From Rhinopithecus roxellana (Eukaryota > Chordata > Mammalia > Primates > Cercopithecidae): a stretch of 64,000 bases of DNA. Shown one piece after another: positions 22,881 through 36,649 of this stretch (position 1 is the stretch's first letter; every line of letters starts with the position of its first letter). The stretch lies in the NCBI RefSeq assembly GCF_007565055.1, contig NC_044554.1, positions 141,235,463-141,299,462 on the forward strand. Reading direction: 5' to 3'. A model generated the notes under the pieces. The model worked only from the letters and a program-made list of their open reading frames with translations, did not search any database and was not told the DNA's origin. The translations under genes were made by a program, and so were the position numbers.

Positions 22881-25442
22881 TCCTATCCACTATTTTTAAA
22901 GTTATTTCCATGAGAGATACATTTTGTCCTCCAAACAGCAGAACTTTTGATTAATTCATATGATGGAGCTCATTTATCTACCAAAGATTATCTGTGTTTT
23001 TAATTTCAGAAGTTTAAACTACCATGAATATATAGTTCTTAAGAGAATATATTCCTATGAAATAAGGCACAAGAAGCATTATCCCACAAATACACTGTTA
23101 ATAACCAGGAATTGGGAAGAAGGTACAGATGAATAACCCTTTATTTGATTGGACTACATTGCTTTCTACTTGGTGAAAAACTATTTGTTAAGAAGAATGG
23201 TGAAGAATGAAGAACAAGAAAGTGGGGATCCTCAGCAGTCTGGACATTGAAATCTGATGCTTTGGTTGGGCTTTGTATCTATGGCAGAGAACCAGATGAG
23301 AAAGGATAAAACCATTTTACCCTTGTTTGTCCCTTTGGTGCCTAACATGTGTTACAAAAACAAACAACAAATGTGGGTAGAGAGGACTACACTGACCAGC
23401 TTCTGCTCCCCAGATGCCTTTCTGATCCTAGGCCCTGGCATGTGTGCAGCCAGATGTAAAGCCACACAAATGGTGAGTGCATGCAGATGACTGGAGCCTT
23501 GGCTGAGTGCACTGTTTTTTTTTAATGTCAAGCCCTTTTTTTGCAGTGAAAATCTTTTGCTCCTGCAGGCTAAAGGATGGTGATATCAATATTGAAAGTT
23601 CCTTTTAAAAAAAATAGTTAAAAGCCAAGTACAACACAGTCAACCACAGATAAATTTCCTGGTAGTGCCTATGAGTACCTTGGAGGTGGGGAAGACCACC
23701 TCTGAGTGAGAGATGATTCATCATTCCGACAGCCCAGTCAGAACTGCTCATATAAAAAACCCTTCCAATTCAAAGTCATGGAGAATTCATTAATATTTAG
23801 TAAGGGTTGAGCATAACGACTTAATTATCGCCTACTTTTGCAAATTCAGCCATTTGGCAATTCGACGACGTCTAGCTTTGAATCACTTCCTGAAAATATG
23901 TTACTCTGGGAATAATTGTAGCAATTCTCATTTTTAGAAGTTATTTGTTTGTGTTATTTTTTAGACATAGATGCGTTTATTTAAATTATCAAATTTTAGG
24001 ACATACAGAGGGCTTCAAAATAGCATAGTCCAATACTTCATTATTTAAAAACCCCATAAAACTGAAGCTCAGAGAGGTTAAACTACTAGTTTAAGTTTAT
24101 CAGGTTGTTTTTTAACATATATTGTTCTTAAGACATACAGCAATTTTCCGTTGAATAATAATACTTTAAACTTTTAGAACTTTAATAGAAAATGATAATT
24201 CCTTTTCTATTTCATATTAGTTAAAATGATGCCAGGTATTTATAAAGATCCCAGGGATTTCAGCTTCTAAACCTCCCCATTTGGTATTTTAGGGATTTTT
24301 GGCTGCTCCTTTGGTCTCTGAAGCAATGCTCTAAATATTGTATTCTGCAACTGTTTTTTTCTTGGTCTTATAACTTGAGAACTATGGATGCCTAGAAGGG
24401 CCATGAAGGGTTTCAGAAAGTCAGAAAAACCCTGAAGTTTTAGATGACATTTTATAAATAAGTGCCTATGGTATTTTTCTGGGGAGAAATTCTAGCATTT
24501 CTATTATATACTGAAAAGAAAGTATAAGTTCGTAAAGGTTTAAGAGCCAATGTCCTAAACAGACTTGACAAGGTTATTTCCTTTGCCTTTCTTATTATAT
24601 TGTGTTGTCAGTTTACAGATCAGTAAAACCTGAGTGCTATTTTCTCATCCAAACTTCACAGAAACTTAAACATTTTTTTAGCTCATTTATTAAAATTGTT
24701 AAATTTTTCAGACTATTTCTTAAGCTATTTTATTTGTATAGTAACAAATTATAAATATATAAATAATACAAATAACAATTTTGTAACAGTAAGCTACATG
24801 ATGATTCACTTTCATTCAACAAAAATGCTCTGGACAATTTGTTGGAATGATCACAAACCCCTCCTTTCTTCCTCTCCAATCTCTGGTGGAAGTGGGAAAG
24901 AAGAGTTAAATATAAAAACAAGAGAAGAGGGAGCCATGAGACCGTTGTTATCTCATTATGTCATTTCCCCTGACCAAAAATAAAACGAAGCCAAATAAAA
25001 AGACTCCTTGTAATGAATCAAACATTGTCCAAACCTTTCAGAGTTCAAAGCCATTTACATTCTTTCTGGAGAGTGATTTCTAATGTTCTCTTTCTTCTCC
25101 GTCTAAGACATTAACCTCCTAAAAGCTTCTGGAATCCTGCTTTTTCTCCAAGATCAATTCTCCAAGCACCCTTCTTGATTTCTCCAAGGAGAGTTTTGTT
25201 TTCCTTTCTCTGGATGCATATTGAGAGATCGTTAATTCTCATGTCTTCCAGTTCTGTGTGCTAGTTATTTGTTTTCATTTCTTATACTATATTGCAAGTT
25301 TCATGAGGATGAAAATTGTGCTTTACCATTCTTTGTGTTTCTCAGGTCACATACAACATTGGTTATGCATTGTGATTGTTTGACAATAGTATATAAATAG
25401 ATAAATCCCTCTTACTCCTCTCACACTCTTATTTCTTTATAG

Positions 25443-25650
25443 CGGTGGTTCTCAAATTGGGGTGATTATCCCCAGGCAATTTTGGCAATGTTTGGAGATA
25501 ATTTTAGTTGTCATAACTGGGAAAAGTGCTACTGGCATCTAGTGAGCCCTGGTGGGTTTAGTGCTGTTAAATATTCCACAAGGAATAGGACAAGTCCCTG
25601 CAATAAGAATTATCTGGTACAAAATGTCAATAATGCTCAAGTGGAGGAAT
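25443..25650 (+). mobile_element. MER20-like hAT-Charlie element
   Basis: It starts GTGGTTCTCAAATTGGGGTG, continues with GGCAATGTTTGGAGATAATT and CTACTGGCATCTAGTGAG, and ends near AATGTCAATAATGCTCAAGT. It has the same block order as the copy at 18506-18727 and the same orientation. It is a non-autonomous element with no coding content. Confidence 0.7.
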
Positions 25651-28600
25651 TCTGCTTTGTGGATATGGGGGTCTTTCTGTGCTCCAGACTTTTACTGTTC
25701 AGGAGGAAAACACTGCATAATTTCTGTGTTCTAATCTGGGAGTTGGTGGGAGGAATGCCATAGGGAGTGAGTGTGGTGGTCATTACCAGGGCCAGAGGCA
25801 AAGCATGAGTCTGGAGCTCTTGGAGTTCGAAGCCAGGAATGAAAGTCCAAGCATGATCTTTAATCAAGTGAGTTGGGCAAGTTAAGATAAAAAGCTAAAA
25901 TGAAGGAGCCAAAACAAATAAACAAACAAAACAAACAGAAAATCACAGAGCAAGCAACGTAAAACTGAATAATGAGGTGGTGAAATTTCGGTGATCATTG
26001 GCAAGTGAATACCATAAATTATTTTTATATTATCTGAGTTCAGTTTTAGGAGAGCTTCAGTTTCAAATGAAAGTAGCCAGAGATGGAAAAGTGATTATGA
26101 AATTTCTTTTGAGAATCCTTATGACCCTCCCTACCCTGCACTTGCACATTAAGTTGAATAATGTAGAGACCTAAAAGATTCATAAAACTCCCATTGTATC
26201 TAGGTGACCAGTCTGAAATAATTTTCCTATGGAAATTGATAAGCTATATACACGTGATAAATAATTAAATGCTTACTCTGAACTGATCACAGTTTTTTTC
26301 ATGATACAATTTTCAGAAGTTTTCTCACTACCTTATATTACCTAAAAAACATAATTCTGTGTCTTGTCTCTTTTCCATTTAAATTGAAAAATATTGGAGT
26401 TGAACTCTACAAAGCATCCAAATAAATATAGTAAATAACAGTCCGTCTGAAACTATTTTTTATTCAATTAACTTATTCCATTCTATATAATTAATAATTA
26501 TTTCTCTTGATTCCTTTGATTGGGAAACATTGAGTAGTTAGATTTTTGTGGCTTGATTAAAAGTAGAGGTGCAATTAACTGGTGATTTTAGTTAGAGAAC
26601 GAGACTTATCTTGATCAAAAATATTCAGTTTGTTCGAAACAAATTATTTTCTTTGAATTGCTTGGAAATTTGCCTCCTCTTACCTCATTCTGACTATTGA
26701 GGTTGGCGAAGAGACTTTCTAAATATTGGGAATGCCCATAATATTATTATTCAATTTTTACATCTGCAAATGGATACTAAAATACTAGAATATGTTATTG
26801 AAAAGTCATAGGAATATTTATAACCACTTACTTTTCAGAAAGAAGTCATGCATCTATGGTTAATTCTAAAGTTCATCCCAAATCAAAGATGCTTACAAAT
26901 ATTTATGATTCTTGTCTGAGAGGGAAAAATCATAATAGGGAAAATATATCCTAAAAAGCATGTGTTTTACAGAACCCTCTTTATAAACATGCATGTGCAA
27001 AATGATACGCTAAATGCTGAGGAATGACTGGGTTTGGGTGAAGTGAAATGAAATCTCCGTAGTAGGATAAATGTCTGCATTTAGATGAGCATAGGTTAGA
27101 GTGACAACATTGACTATAACTAGTCAAGACTTTTCGTTATAACGTCATGCATGATTGATGTTCCAGCAGAGTCCAGACCACTGTGGGTCTCCTTATTCAC
27201 TGTAGCCAGTATTAAAGGGAAATACTAAGCCAGTCTCTCATACATTTATTATCTGACAGGAAAAATCTTTGTCATGTTAGATTCAGCTGAGAAAGATATG
27301 CTTAAAATGAAGTTTAAAAATGACAGTTCTTAAAGATTAATTTTCAGGTAAATTAGTGACAAGATTCAGTGTCAGCCAAGTCTAAAATTAAATGAACTAA
27401 TAAGTACGCCATAATTACTTGGCTTTTTCCTGGCCAATTTTCTTCTCCCACACCTCACTTCTGTTCTTCCTCCTCCTCTTTCATTTTTTTCTCTTTCTCT
27501 CTCTCTTCTTCTTCTCTTTTTGTTCATTTATTCTTTCATCTATCTGTATCCAGCTATCTTATCTATCTATCTAAACGTGTGTGTGCATATGTACAAAAAT
27601 GTATTTGGAAAGACCTTTATAATTAACTATAGGCTCATGCATACTTATCTAAAAAGTGTGTAGTAATAAATAAATATTTCTGTGCTCCTTCAATAAGATA
27701 TTGCCATATTTATTCTCATTTGCAGATGGAAAACCTGAAGGGCACACATATGTAGTATAATCATATATTTAACCTTATTAAATATATTTACCATATATAC
27801 TAAATATTAAATATATATTCAAATGCTGAACAATTACTTCTTTAAGTACCAACCTGCCAATAAGGGTTTTCTATCAACACTAGCAATAATCTATTTCAGA
27901 GCGTTAAAACCTGTATTTATAAATTCTTACCAGAAACTCTTACTGAATGCTATTTGCATAACAAGAGAGCAAGAAGTCTCTTGTCAGCCAGTTCATTTAT
28001 TCTGCAAATATTTATTGAGTTTCTAGGGACTTCACTAGGTTTTAAAAGTAAAAAGAAATGAGGTAATACACAAGCATTGCCTGAAGCAAATTTACACTCC
28101 AAAGGCTCCTTCAATGGGAAGTTAAAACTATATCAGAAAAAAAGATTTTACAAGCAAGTTACCTTTTCCACATAATTTTGTTTTCTCTTGGGACTGATAA
28201 AAAAAATCACTCATTTTTCTTTCTTTTATAATTACTATTTCACAGTAGAGATATTTGAATTTATAATAAATTTGAAGTTATAATTGGTTCAAACATTGTC
28301 TAATAAGAAGCAAATTGAGTTCCCTTTCCAAGTCTCAAGCTGAAAATTACTTTTAGTGTTGATGCGTGCTTTTATTTAGTTTCCCGTAGTGCAGCTTTGC
28401 AATAATCTCATTGATTATTCCTGAAGAGAATTTAGGTTATTCTTTCTTGCTCATAAATTTCTTCAACTGATTATACAGAAATTGAAAGAATCTGTATGGA
28501 TTTCATTTATTCTCTGGTTATTTATTGAGTACAAGGTACTGCGGGAAGATCTTTCCAGAGGTCACAGAGTGGAACAATGGAAATTACATTTTAGTGTCTG

Positions 28601-30049
28601 CTAATTTATCTATTTATTAACTTAAAAGTAGAATAAATGACAATGTCAGCATTTATTGTTTGAATATACATAAAAATATGCTTTTATACTATCAATAAAA
28701 TCTACAGCAATTCTCATTTAAAGTTCTAGAAAAGGAATAAGATCCGCAAACACTGTAAGTCAACATATTAAAACAGTTTCTTGTTCTGAATTAGTTGATC
28801 TTTAAACATTTATTGTTTTACTTGTTACAAGCTTAATCAACCTGAACGTTTATGGATACGTTTATATTATAGAGCATCTGGTGATGAAATGTAAAAATGA
28901 AATCTTAATTACTTCTTCCACTATTTCTGCTGTGTTAATTCAAGACAACCACACAAGTATTTAGACAGATGGTAGTGGTGGCCATATTAGCCTCTGATTT
29001 ATCTACAGGGAAGGAAGAGAAAGCAGAACTCTTAGGATATGTGCTTGTCTGCCTCGTTTCACACTTTGAAATGCTGGGCAAATCCTGATTTATTCATGGC
29101 CAAATGTTTTCCTATTTGATTAGGCAGTTTTCTACTTCAGTAAGCATGTAATATGGAGGTAGCTGAATTTCCACACTGAGGAGTGAAAAAACAATATTTA
29201 CAGTTTGGAAATAAAACAATCTGGAGGAATCAGGACTGTTGGGATCATAAAGAGCTTCATAGGGAGTAAATTTCTGATGAATCCATACCACAGGGTTAAA
29301 GAGTTAAAGGCTTAGTTTTAATGAAGAATGGGACTACGTTATGTTTATACAATAAACAAAAGTTTTAAAGGACTGCGTTTATAATAAATTATCTTGAAGG
29401 CTGATCCTTGTCACTTATGATTACATTATTCCTCAAACAAAACGACAAGAGCAGGACAAGTTAGCATTTTATTTGAATTTGTTTCAGCATATCTTTTGAA
29501 TAACACTTTTGGTTTCTACTTGGAGAAATGAATACAAGTAACTTAAACGTGTTCCCTCAAAAGAGAATAAATTATTTTGTTATTTTTAAACAACACAGAG
29601 TAAATTTACAGAAGAAAAACTGGAAACATTGACAGGTTTAGCCATCCCAAACTTCATTCTTATGTAACATCATTTTATATTTACAAGTTTAGGCATCCAG
29701 TGATGAATGGAATCATGCTGGTATGAGTAATAATAACATTATATGAAAAGAAGGCAACTGATAAACCGGAAGGTTAAGCAATCCATGTCCAAAACTCCAA
29801 TCCACAGTATTATGGTGAAAGCTCCATACTTTTGACTCTTTTTAAAACTCACTGTGTTGTGACTGCCATTATGATCGTATTCCCAATTTCAGGTGTGACT
29901 TCTACTGATTAGTCAGCAAATGTTAATTGATTACCAACCGACTATGTGCCTGACATCATCTGAGCATTAGATACTTTAGTAAACAAAGCAAATATGAATC
30001 TACATTTCAGCTTCCATTCTCTCCCCCTCTCTCTCTTTTTTTTTTTATT

Positions 30050-30362
30050 TATAAAGAAAAAGAAGTTAAATGGACTTGCAGTTCCACATGGCTGAGGAGG
30101 CCTCACGATCACGGTGGGAGGTGAAGGACAAGCAAAATCACATTTTACATGGCGACTGGCAAGAGAGAGCATGTGTAGGGGAACTCCCCTTTATAAAACC
30201 ATCAGATATCATGAGATTTATTAACTGTCATGAGAACAGCATAGGAAAGACCCACCACCATGATTCAATTACCTCCCACCAGGCCCCTCCCATGACACGT
30301 GGGAATTATGGGAACTACAATTCAAGATGGTATTTGAGTGGGGACACAGCCAAACCATACCA
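30050..30362 (-). mobile_element. THE1/MST-type LTR (ERVL-MaLR), minus orientation
   Basis: Read on the minus strand it starts near 30362 with TGGTATGGTTTGGCTGTGTC. It passes a CTGATGGTTTTATAAAG block (TATA-like region) and ends in GAGGCCTCCTCAGCCATGTG and a few more bases. This is the layout of a THE1/MST solo LTR missing its extreme 3' end. No internal retroviral genes are attached. The plus frame at 30070-30405 is not a gene. Confidence 0.8.
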
Positions 30363-30506
30363 CCTAGTTTTAATGTTTGTTCCTCTACTTTTGCCAAATG
30401 CCTGAGGCCACTACCAGCCTGAGATCCTTTTCAATGAAAATTGGAGGTTGATTATCTTGTCTATGTGAGTAGTGGAATTCTGACCTGAGATCTGCAAGTT
30501 GCTAGG

Positions 30507-30837
30507 TTTTTGTTTTGTGTTTTGTTTTGTTTTGTTTTGTATTGTTTTGTTTTCAGACAGATTCTTGCTCTGTTGCCCACGCTGGAGTGTAATGGCGTGA
30601 TCTCGGCTCATTGCAACTTCTGCCTCCTGGGCTCAAGCTATCCTCCTGCCTCAGCCTCCTAAGAATCTGGGACTCCAGGCAAGTGCCACCACGCTTGTTA
30701 AATTTTTAAATTTTTTGCGTAGAGCTGAGGTCTCACTATATTGCCCAGGCTGGTCTCAATCTCCTGGCCTTGAGTGATCCTCCCACCTCAGCCTCCCAAA
30801 GTGCTGAGATTACAGGTGTGAGCCACCATGCCTGGCC
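30507..30837 (-). mobile_element. AluJ-like, minus orientation, with (TTTTG)n tail
   Basis: The tail side is a TTTTG microsatellite (30507-30553). The body follows from CAGACAGATTCTTGCTCT to GAGCCACCATGCCTGGCC. It is diverged and lacks AluY/S diagnostic bases, consistent with an old AluJ. The A tail has evolved into a pentanucleotide repeat. Confidence 0.9.
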
Positions 30838-31068
30838 ATTGGTAGGTTTATAACTAGGGAGGTATTCCCATCATTTTTTCTTTTTACTGTGAAACTGCCT
30901 TTTTCGTACTCATCCACTGAAACTGTCATTTTTTAGAGACTCCTGGCTTCATGCAAGGATCTTGTCGATCCCTTCCCATCCCTGTACCAGCTCCAAAACT
31001 TTGTCTCTAGTTTACTAGTGCAGATGGATCAGTAGTACTTTGGTGAATGGTTTGGTATCAAGACTCTT

Positions 31069-32908
31069 CTTTTTTTAAAATTATACTTGAAGTTCTAGGG
31101 TACATGTGCCCAACATGCAGGTCTCTTGCATAGGTATACATGTGCCATGTTGGTTTGCTGTACCCATTAACTCACCATTTACATTAGGTATATCTCCTAA
31201 TGCTATCTCCCCCTTCCCCCACCACACAACAGGCCCCGGTGTGTGATGTTACCCTTCCTGTGTCCAAGTGTTCTCATTGTTCAATTCCCATATATGAGTG
31301 AGAACTTGCAGTGTTTGGTTTTTTGTCCTTGTGATAGTTTACTGAGAATGATGGTTTCCAGCTTCATCCATGTCTCCACAAAGGACATGAACTCATCCTT
31401 TTTTATGGCTGCATAGTATTCCATGGTGTATATGTGCCACATTTTCTTAATCCAGGCTATCACTGATGGACATTTGTGTTGGTTCCAAGTCTTTGCTGTT
31501 GTGAATAGTGCCACAATAAACATACGTTTGCATGTATCTTTATAGCAGCATGATTTATAATCCTTTGGGTATATACCCAGTAATGGGATGGCTGGGTCAA
31601 ATGGTATTTCTAGTTCTACATCCTTGAGGAATCGCCACACTGTCTTCCACAATGGTTGAACTAGTCTACAGTTCCACCAACAGTGTAAAAGTGTTCCTAT
31701 TTCTCCACATCCTCTCCAGCACCTGTTGTTTCCTGACTTTTTAATGATTGCCATTCTAACTCATGTGAGAGATGGTATCTCATTGTGGTTTGGCATTTCT
31801 CTGATGGCCAGTGGTCATGAGCATTTTTTTTATGTGTCTGTTGGCTGTATAAATGTCTTCTTTTGAGAAGTGTGTGTTCATATCCTTTGCTCACTTTTTG
31901 ATGGGGTTGTTTGCTTTTTTCTTGTACATTTGTTTGAGTTATTTGTAGATTCTGGATATTAGCCCTTTGTCAGATGAGTAGATTGCAAAAATTTTCTCCC
32001 ATTCTGTAGGTTGCCTGTTCACTTTGATGGTAGTTTCTTTTGCTGTGCAGAGCTCTTTAGTTTAATTAGATCCCGTTTGTCAATTTTGGCTTTTGTTGCC
32101 ATTGCTTTTGGTGTTTTAGACATGAAGTCCTTGCCCATGCCTATGGCCTGAATGGTATTACCTAGGTTTTCTTCTAGGGTTTTTATGATTTTAGGTCTTG
32201 AATCATTTTTTGTATAAGGTGTAAGGAAGGGATCCAGTTTCAGCTTTCTACATATGGCTAGCTAGTTTTCCCAGCACCATTTATTAAATAGGGAATCCTT
32301 TCCCCATTTCTTCTTTTTGTCAAGTTTGTCAAAGATCAGATGGTTGTACATGTGTGGTATTATTTCTAAGGGCTCTGTTCTGTTCCATTGGTCTATATCT
32401 CTGTTTTGGTTCCAATACCATGCTGTTTTGGTTACTGTAGCCTTGTAGGATAGTTTGAAGTCAGGTAGCGTGATGCCTCCAGCTTTGTTCTTTTGACTAA
32501 GGATTGTCTTGGCAATGCAGACTCTTTTTTTGGTTCCATATGAACTTTAAAGTAGTTTTTTCCAATTCTGTGAAGAAGGTCATTGGTAGCTTGATGGGGA
32601 TGGTATTGAATCTATAAATTACCTTGGGCAGTATGGCCATTTTCACAGTGTTGATTCTTCCTATCCATGAGCATGGAATGTTCTTCCATTTGTTTGTGTC
32701 CTCTTTTATTTCATTGCGCAATCGTTTGCAGTTCTTGAAGAGGTTCTTCACATTCCTTGCAAGTTGGATTCCTAGAGATTTTATTCTCTTTGAAGCAATT
32801 GTGAATTGGAGTTCACTCATGATTTGGCTCTCTGTATGTCTATTATTGGTGTATAGGAATGCTTGTGATTTTGGCACATTGATTTTGTATCCTGAGACTT
32901 TTCTGAAG
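31069..32908 (-). mobile_element. L1 (L1P type) 3' part, minus orientation
   Basis: It starts with a short T run and AAAATTATACTTGAAGTTCT (reversed L1 3' UTR). It continues through the C-terminal part of ORF2 on the minus strand, with recognisable frames at 31281-31754 (ends MKLETIILSKLSQGQKTKHC and more) and 32497-32877 (LGIQLARNVKNLFKNC...). It is broken by stops and frameshifts. It joins at about 32905 to an upstream L1 piece in the opposite orientation. Together the two pieces form one twin-primed L1 insertion. Confidence 0.93.
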
Positions 32909-33806
32909 ATTCCTGGTCACATACACCCTCCCAAGATTAAACCAGGAAGAAACTGAATCACTGGATAGACCAATAACAGGCTCTGAAACTGAGGCAATAA
33001 TTAATAGCCTACCAACCAAAAAAAAATCCAGGACCAGACGGATTCACAGCTGAATTCTACCAGAGGTACAAGGAAGAGTTGGTACCATTCCTTCTGAAAC
33101 TATTCCAATCAATAGAAAAAGAGGGAGTCCTCCCTAACTCATTTTATGAGGCCAACATCATCCTGATACCAAAGCCTGGCAGAGACACAATATAAAAAAG
33201 AGAATTTTAAACCAATATCCCTGATGAACATCGATGCAAAAATCCTAAATAAAATACTGGAAAACCTAATCCAGCAGCACATCAAAAAGCTTATCCACCA
33301 TGATCAAGTGGGCTTCATCCCTGGGGTGCAAGGCTGATTCAACACACGCAAACCAATAAACACAATCCAGCGTATAAACAGAACCAAAGACCAAAACCAC
33401 AAGATTATCTCAAGAGATGTAGAAAAGGCCTTTGACAAAATTCAACAGCCTTTCATGTTAAAAACTGTCAATAAATTAGGTATCGATGGGACATATCTCA
33501 AAATAATAAGACCTATTTACGACAAACTCACAGTCAATATCATACTGAATGGGCAAAAGCTAGAAGCATTTCCTTTGAGAACTGGCACAAGACAGGGATG
33601 CCCTCTCTCACCACTCCTATTCAACATAGTGTTGGAAGTTCTAGCCAGGGCAATCAGGCAGGAGAAAGAAATAAAGGGTATTCAGTTAGGAAAAGAGGAC
33701 GTCAAATTGTCCCTGTTTGCAGATAACATGACTGCATATTTAGAAAACTCCATTGTCTCAGCCCCAAATCTCCTTAAGCTGATAAGCAACTTCAGCAAAA
33801 TCTCAG
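32905..33806 (+). mobile_element. L1 ORF2 upstream piece, inverted (twin priming)
   Basis: It starts CCTGGTCACATACACCCTCC and covers the ORF2 reverse-transcriptase region. The frame at 33455-33907 includes GTRQGCPLSPLLFNIVLEVL and a decayed FADNM box where FADDM is usual. It ends at TTCAGCAAAATCTCAG, the L1 position where the minus-strand piece begins. It is therefore the 5' portion of the same insertion, flipped. It has no intact ORF. Confidence 0.93.
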
Positions 33807-34319
33807 CTTCCATTCTCAAATATCAGATCTCTTTGTCACCCATTATAAACTTTTATCTGTTAAAAATATTTTCAGATACTAATATTTTGAAGTCAAATAT
33901 TATATAATACATTCTCAACCACTAGATTAGAATCTATAAGGACTTACACGTCTTAAGTTCATTTGCCCTGTCATTTCCATTTGCATAGCTTCCTGCTAAG
34001 GACAAACCATCTTACTAAAGCATATCCCTTCCCTTGTCCTCTTAGGGATTAAAAATATATACATTATTAATACATCCATTCTGATTCAGGTCTTTCTTAT
34101 GAGTATATTCTTCTTGTCGCTTTTTCTGCCTCCTTCCAAGAAACAAACATATCGTAGAGAATCTACTTAACACAATCAGTGCATTCATTCATTAAAAAGA
34201 TGTTTGCTGGTGGTGATCTAAGTTTTATACACTGGGAAAACAAAAATTAATACAACATAGTTATTATCCTCAAGAAGTTTACTGTCAGCTCCTACTTTCA
34301 TGATGCTCAAAATTTATTC

Positions 34320-34380
34320 CATTTACATTCAGTCTAATGCTTGTTCAAAATGCAGATTCCTACCTTCACTCACAGATATT
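34320..34380 (+). mobile_element. MER5-like fragment
   Basis: A short diverged stretch with TGCTTGTTCAAAATGCAGAT followed by TCCTACC, the block typical of MER5A/B. It is too short for a firm call. Confidence 0.35.
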
Positions 34381-34569
34381 TACCTCATGTGGTTCTTGGA
34401 AGGGAGCAGTCATTCTATAACTTGGTAAGATATAATGTGAGTACTTACACTCACATTATTCTGATGCATGCAGGAGACCCTACCCTTGCTCAGTTCTAGT
34501 TGTGACTTTATGAACCAATTCCAAAATGTAGTCATTTGGCTTTTTCAAAATAAATACTATTCTTTGAAA

Positions 34570-34700
34570 ACATATTATGTTCCAAACTATGAGCTTTACA
34601 TTTGTTATTTCATTAATCTGCATAACACTCTTATGGATGAGTATGACTACTGTTACTTAACAGATTTGGAAGCAAGGTCAGAGAGTCTAAATAAGTTTAG
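34570..34700 (+). mobile_element. MIR SINE fragment, plus orientation
   Basis: Block order TATTTCATTAATCTGCATAA, then a run with ACTCTTATGGATGAGTATGA, then AGATTTGGAAGCAAGGTCAG. It is a diverged MIR in sense orientation. Confidence 0.5.
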
Positions 34701-35161
34701 TAAATATTCATATTCATTCATTCACAAAACAGTCTATTTTAGGTTCTGAGAACAAAGCAGTAAACAAGCTGGAAAAATATTTAATGAAGCTAAAATAGGA
34801 CAGATTTCTCTTCGATTTCAAAATGTATAATCTTATTCATTATGTCATACTACTCCCTTATCCCTGAAATGTTCTGTTCTTCAATTTGGTAAATTAATTT
34901 CCATCATGTTCCTTGTGTCTAAGAGCTCAAATTCCAATCCATTCACAACAGACATTTTTAATAAAGATTCATGAATTTTTAGACAGCCCATCTTCAAGTA
35001 GCTGAATAAAACTCTTCCAACTTTGGTTCTCTATTTTTTTTCTGTTGGGAAAGAGTCACTACAACGCAGTAGATACTCAAAGGCGTATATGATCCTAAAA
35101 TTGTTAGTGACAAGGGTGCTACTTCAGGTCAGAAGACTTAAAAGGTCCCTTTGTTTGGAAT

Positions 35162-35222
35162 GCACACACACACACATACACATAGGTATATATATGTATA
35201 TATACACACATATATGTATATT
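35162..35222. repeat. CA/TA dinucleotide microsatellite
   Basis: Alternating CA and TA dinucleotides with interruptions. The plus-strand frame crossing it is not coding. Confidence 0.95.
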
Positions 35223-35824
35223 CCAGTATATTTGCATAAACACTAGAAATCCATACATGAATAAGCAAGGAGGGGATGAATTGTCTGAAAAGGTAACTGT
35301 AGAATAGAAGGAAAGATTATTTTACAGAGAACAAGAAATGTATAGGATTTCCATAAAAGATGGACTGCAAGAGAGAACAAGAAGCCAAAGGTGACATCAG
35401 TATTTGATCTTGATGTTGACTTCAGAGAAATGAAGCAAAGTAGAAGAGTAGAAGATTTAAGGTGATAAAAGTCATAATAAAATACATTTAGATATGTTGA
35501 TTAAAGGTAGTAGCAAATATTTCCAAGAATATGTTAAGTAAGGTATTGGAAACACTGATTTAAAACCCATAAGCATCTTTATTAATATTTAGCACTAGCA
35601 ATAATTATCAATAATCAAGACTTTTTTATTTGAACACAATGCTTATTAAAATTTATGTGTGTGTGTGTATATTTGTATGTGAAATATGTTTACATATACA
35701 CACAAACACAGTAACATAATAAATGAGAAACATTTTTTGCTATCATGGAATTCGGAGAATAATGAGAGACACAGAGAGTTAAACAACAAGTACAACACAG
35801 TGGCATAAGAATTAAACTTCACTA

Positions 35825-35950
35825 TCATTATTAATAATTAGATGCTTCCCATGTGCAGAAACTAATGTGTTATCTAATTTATGTCCCCAAACAGAGCTCG
35901 TGCTCTTAACTCTTATCTACCAATGTGGAAATAGAAATATACACAGAGGT
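35825..35950 (+). mobile_element. MIR-like fragment, plus orientation
   Basis: A weak MIR pattern (TGTGCAGAAACTAATGTG, then ACAGAGCTCGTGCTCTTAAC). It is short and diverged, so treat it as tentative. Confidence 0.35.
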
Positions 35951-36649
35951 AGTATAAAGAAAAGTGCATCGAGCTCTTACTAGGAGGTAAAAGGAAGATA
36001 TTGCAGAGGAAGTGGTAATTGGGTTGTGTGATGAAGAATGTTTTAAAAAAGGTTATCACAGAGAGAGCATGTGCAAATACAGATAACTGCTAAGTATTTC
36101 AGGAAGCAAATAGCAGGGCAGTTTAGCTATACTGGTTGACTTAGGGGATGGGATGGGAATTGTAAACAAGGGTCATTTCCTAAGAGCCCTGAAATCTGTT
36201 AATGAATTTAAGGGTTTTGATTTTATCTTGGAGACAATAGAAAGTCACTTAAGAATTTTTTTCTCATGTTAGGAGTGCCCTAATATTATTTGAGTTCTAA
36301 AATAATCATCACAATTGTTGTATGAAAACATATAGGAGAGGCAGAGTGTGTAGGCATAGAAAAAAAACAGAATTCTGTTGTAACCATCTGTAAATGATGA
36401 AGGATTATAAATTCAGGTAGGGCAAAAGAGACGGAAAGGGTAAGAGGTGTTAACGAACTACTTGGGAGGAAAACTCAACCAGTGTATAATGAATGTTTTA
36501 AGAGTGAATTGCTGTGTTATTAACAATTATGCCAGAAAAAATAGGTATAACTGGGGCTGTTCCGAGCAAGCTGATACATATGACATCCTAGCTGTAAGAT
36601 ATGTAAAATCAATGATACGGGATTTCAGAGCAGGAAAGGAGAGAGAATT

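Noticed and set aside
22430..22913. Overlapping plus-strand frames of 80-125 codons
   Set aside because: They translate the TTCC repeat into Phe/Leu/Pro/Ser runs and have no gene-like sequence.
31281..33907. Frames of 126-157 codons similar to reverse transcriptase and the ORF2 C-terminus
   Set aside because: They are fragments of one dead L1, with inversion, stops and frameshifts. They are annotated as a mobile element, not as genes.
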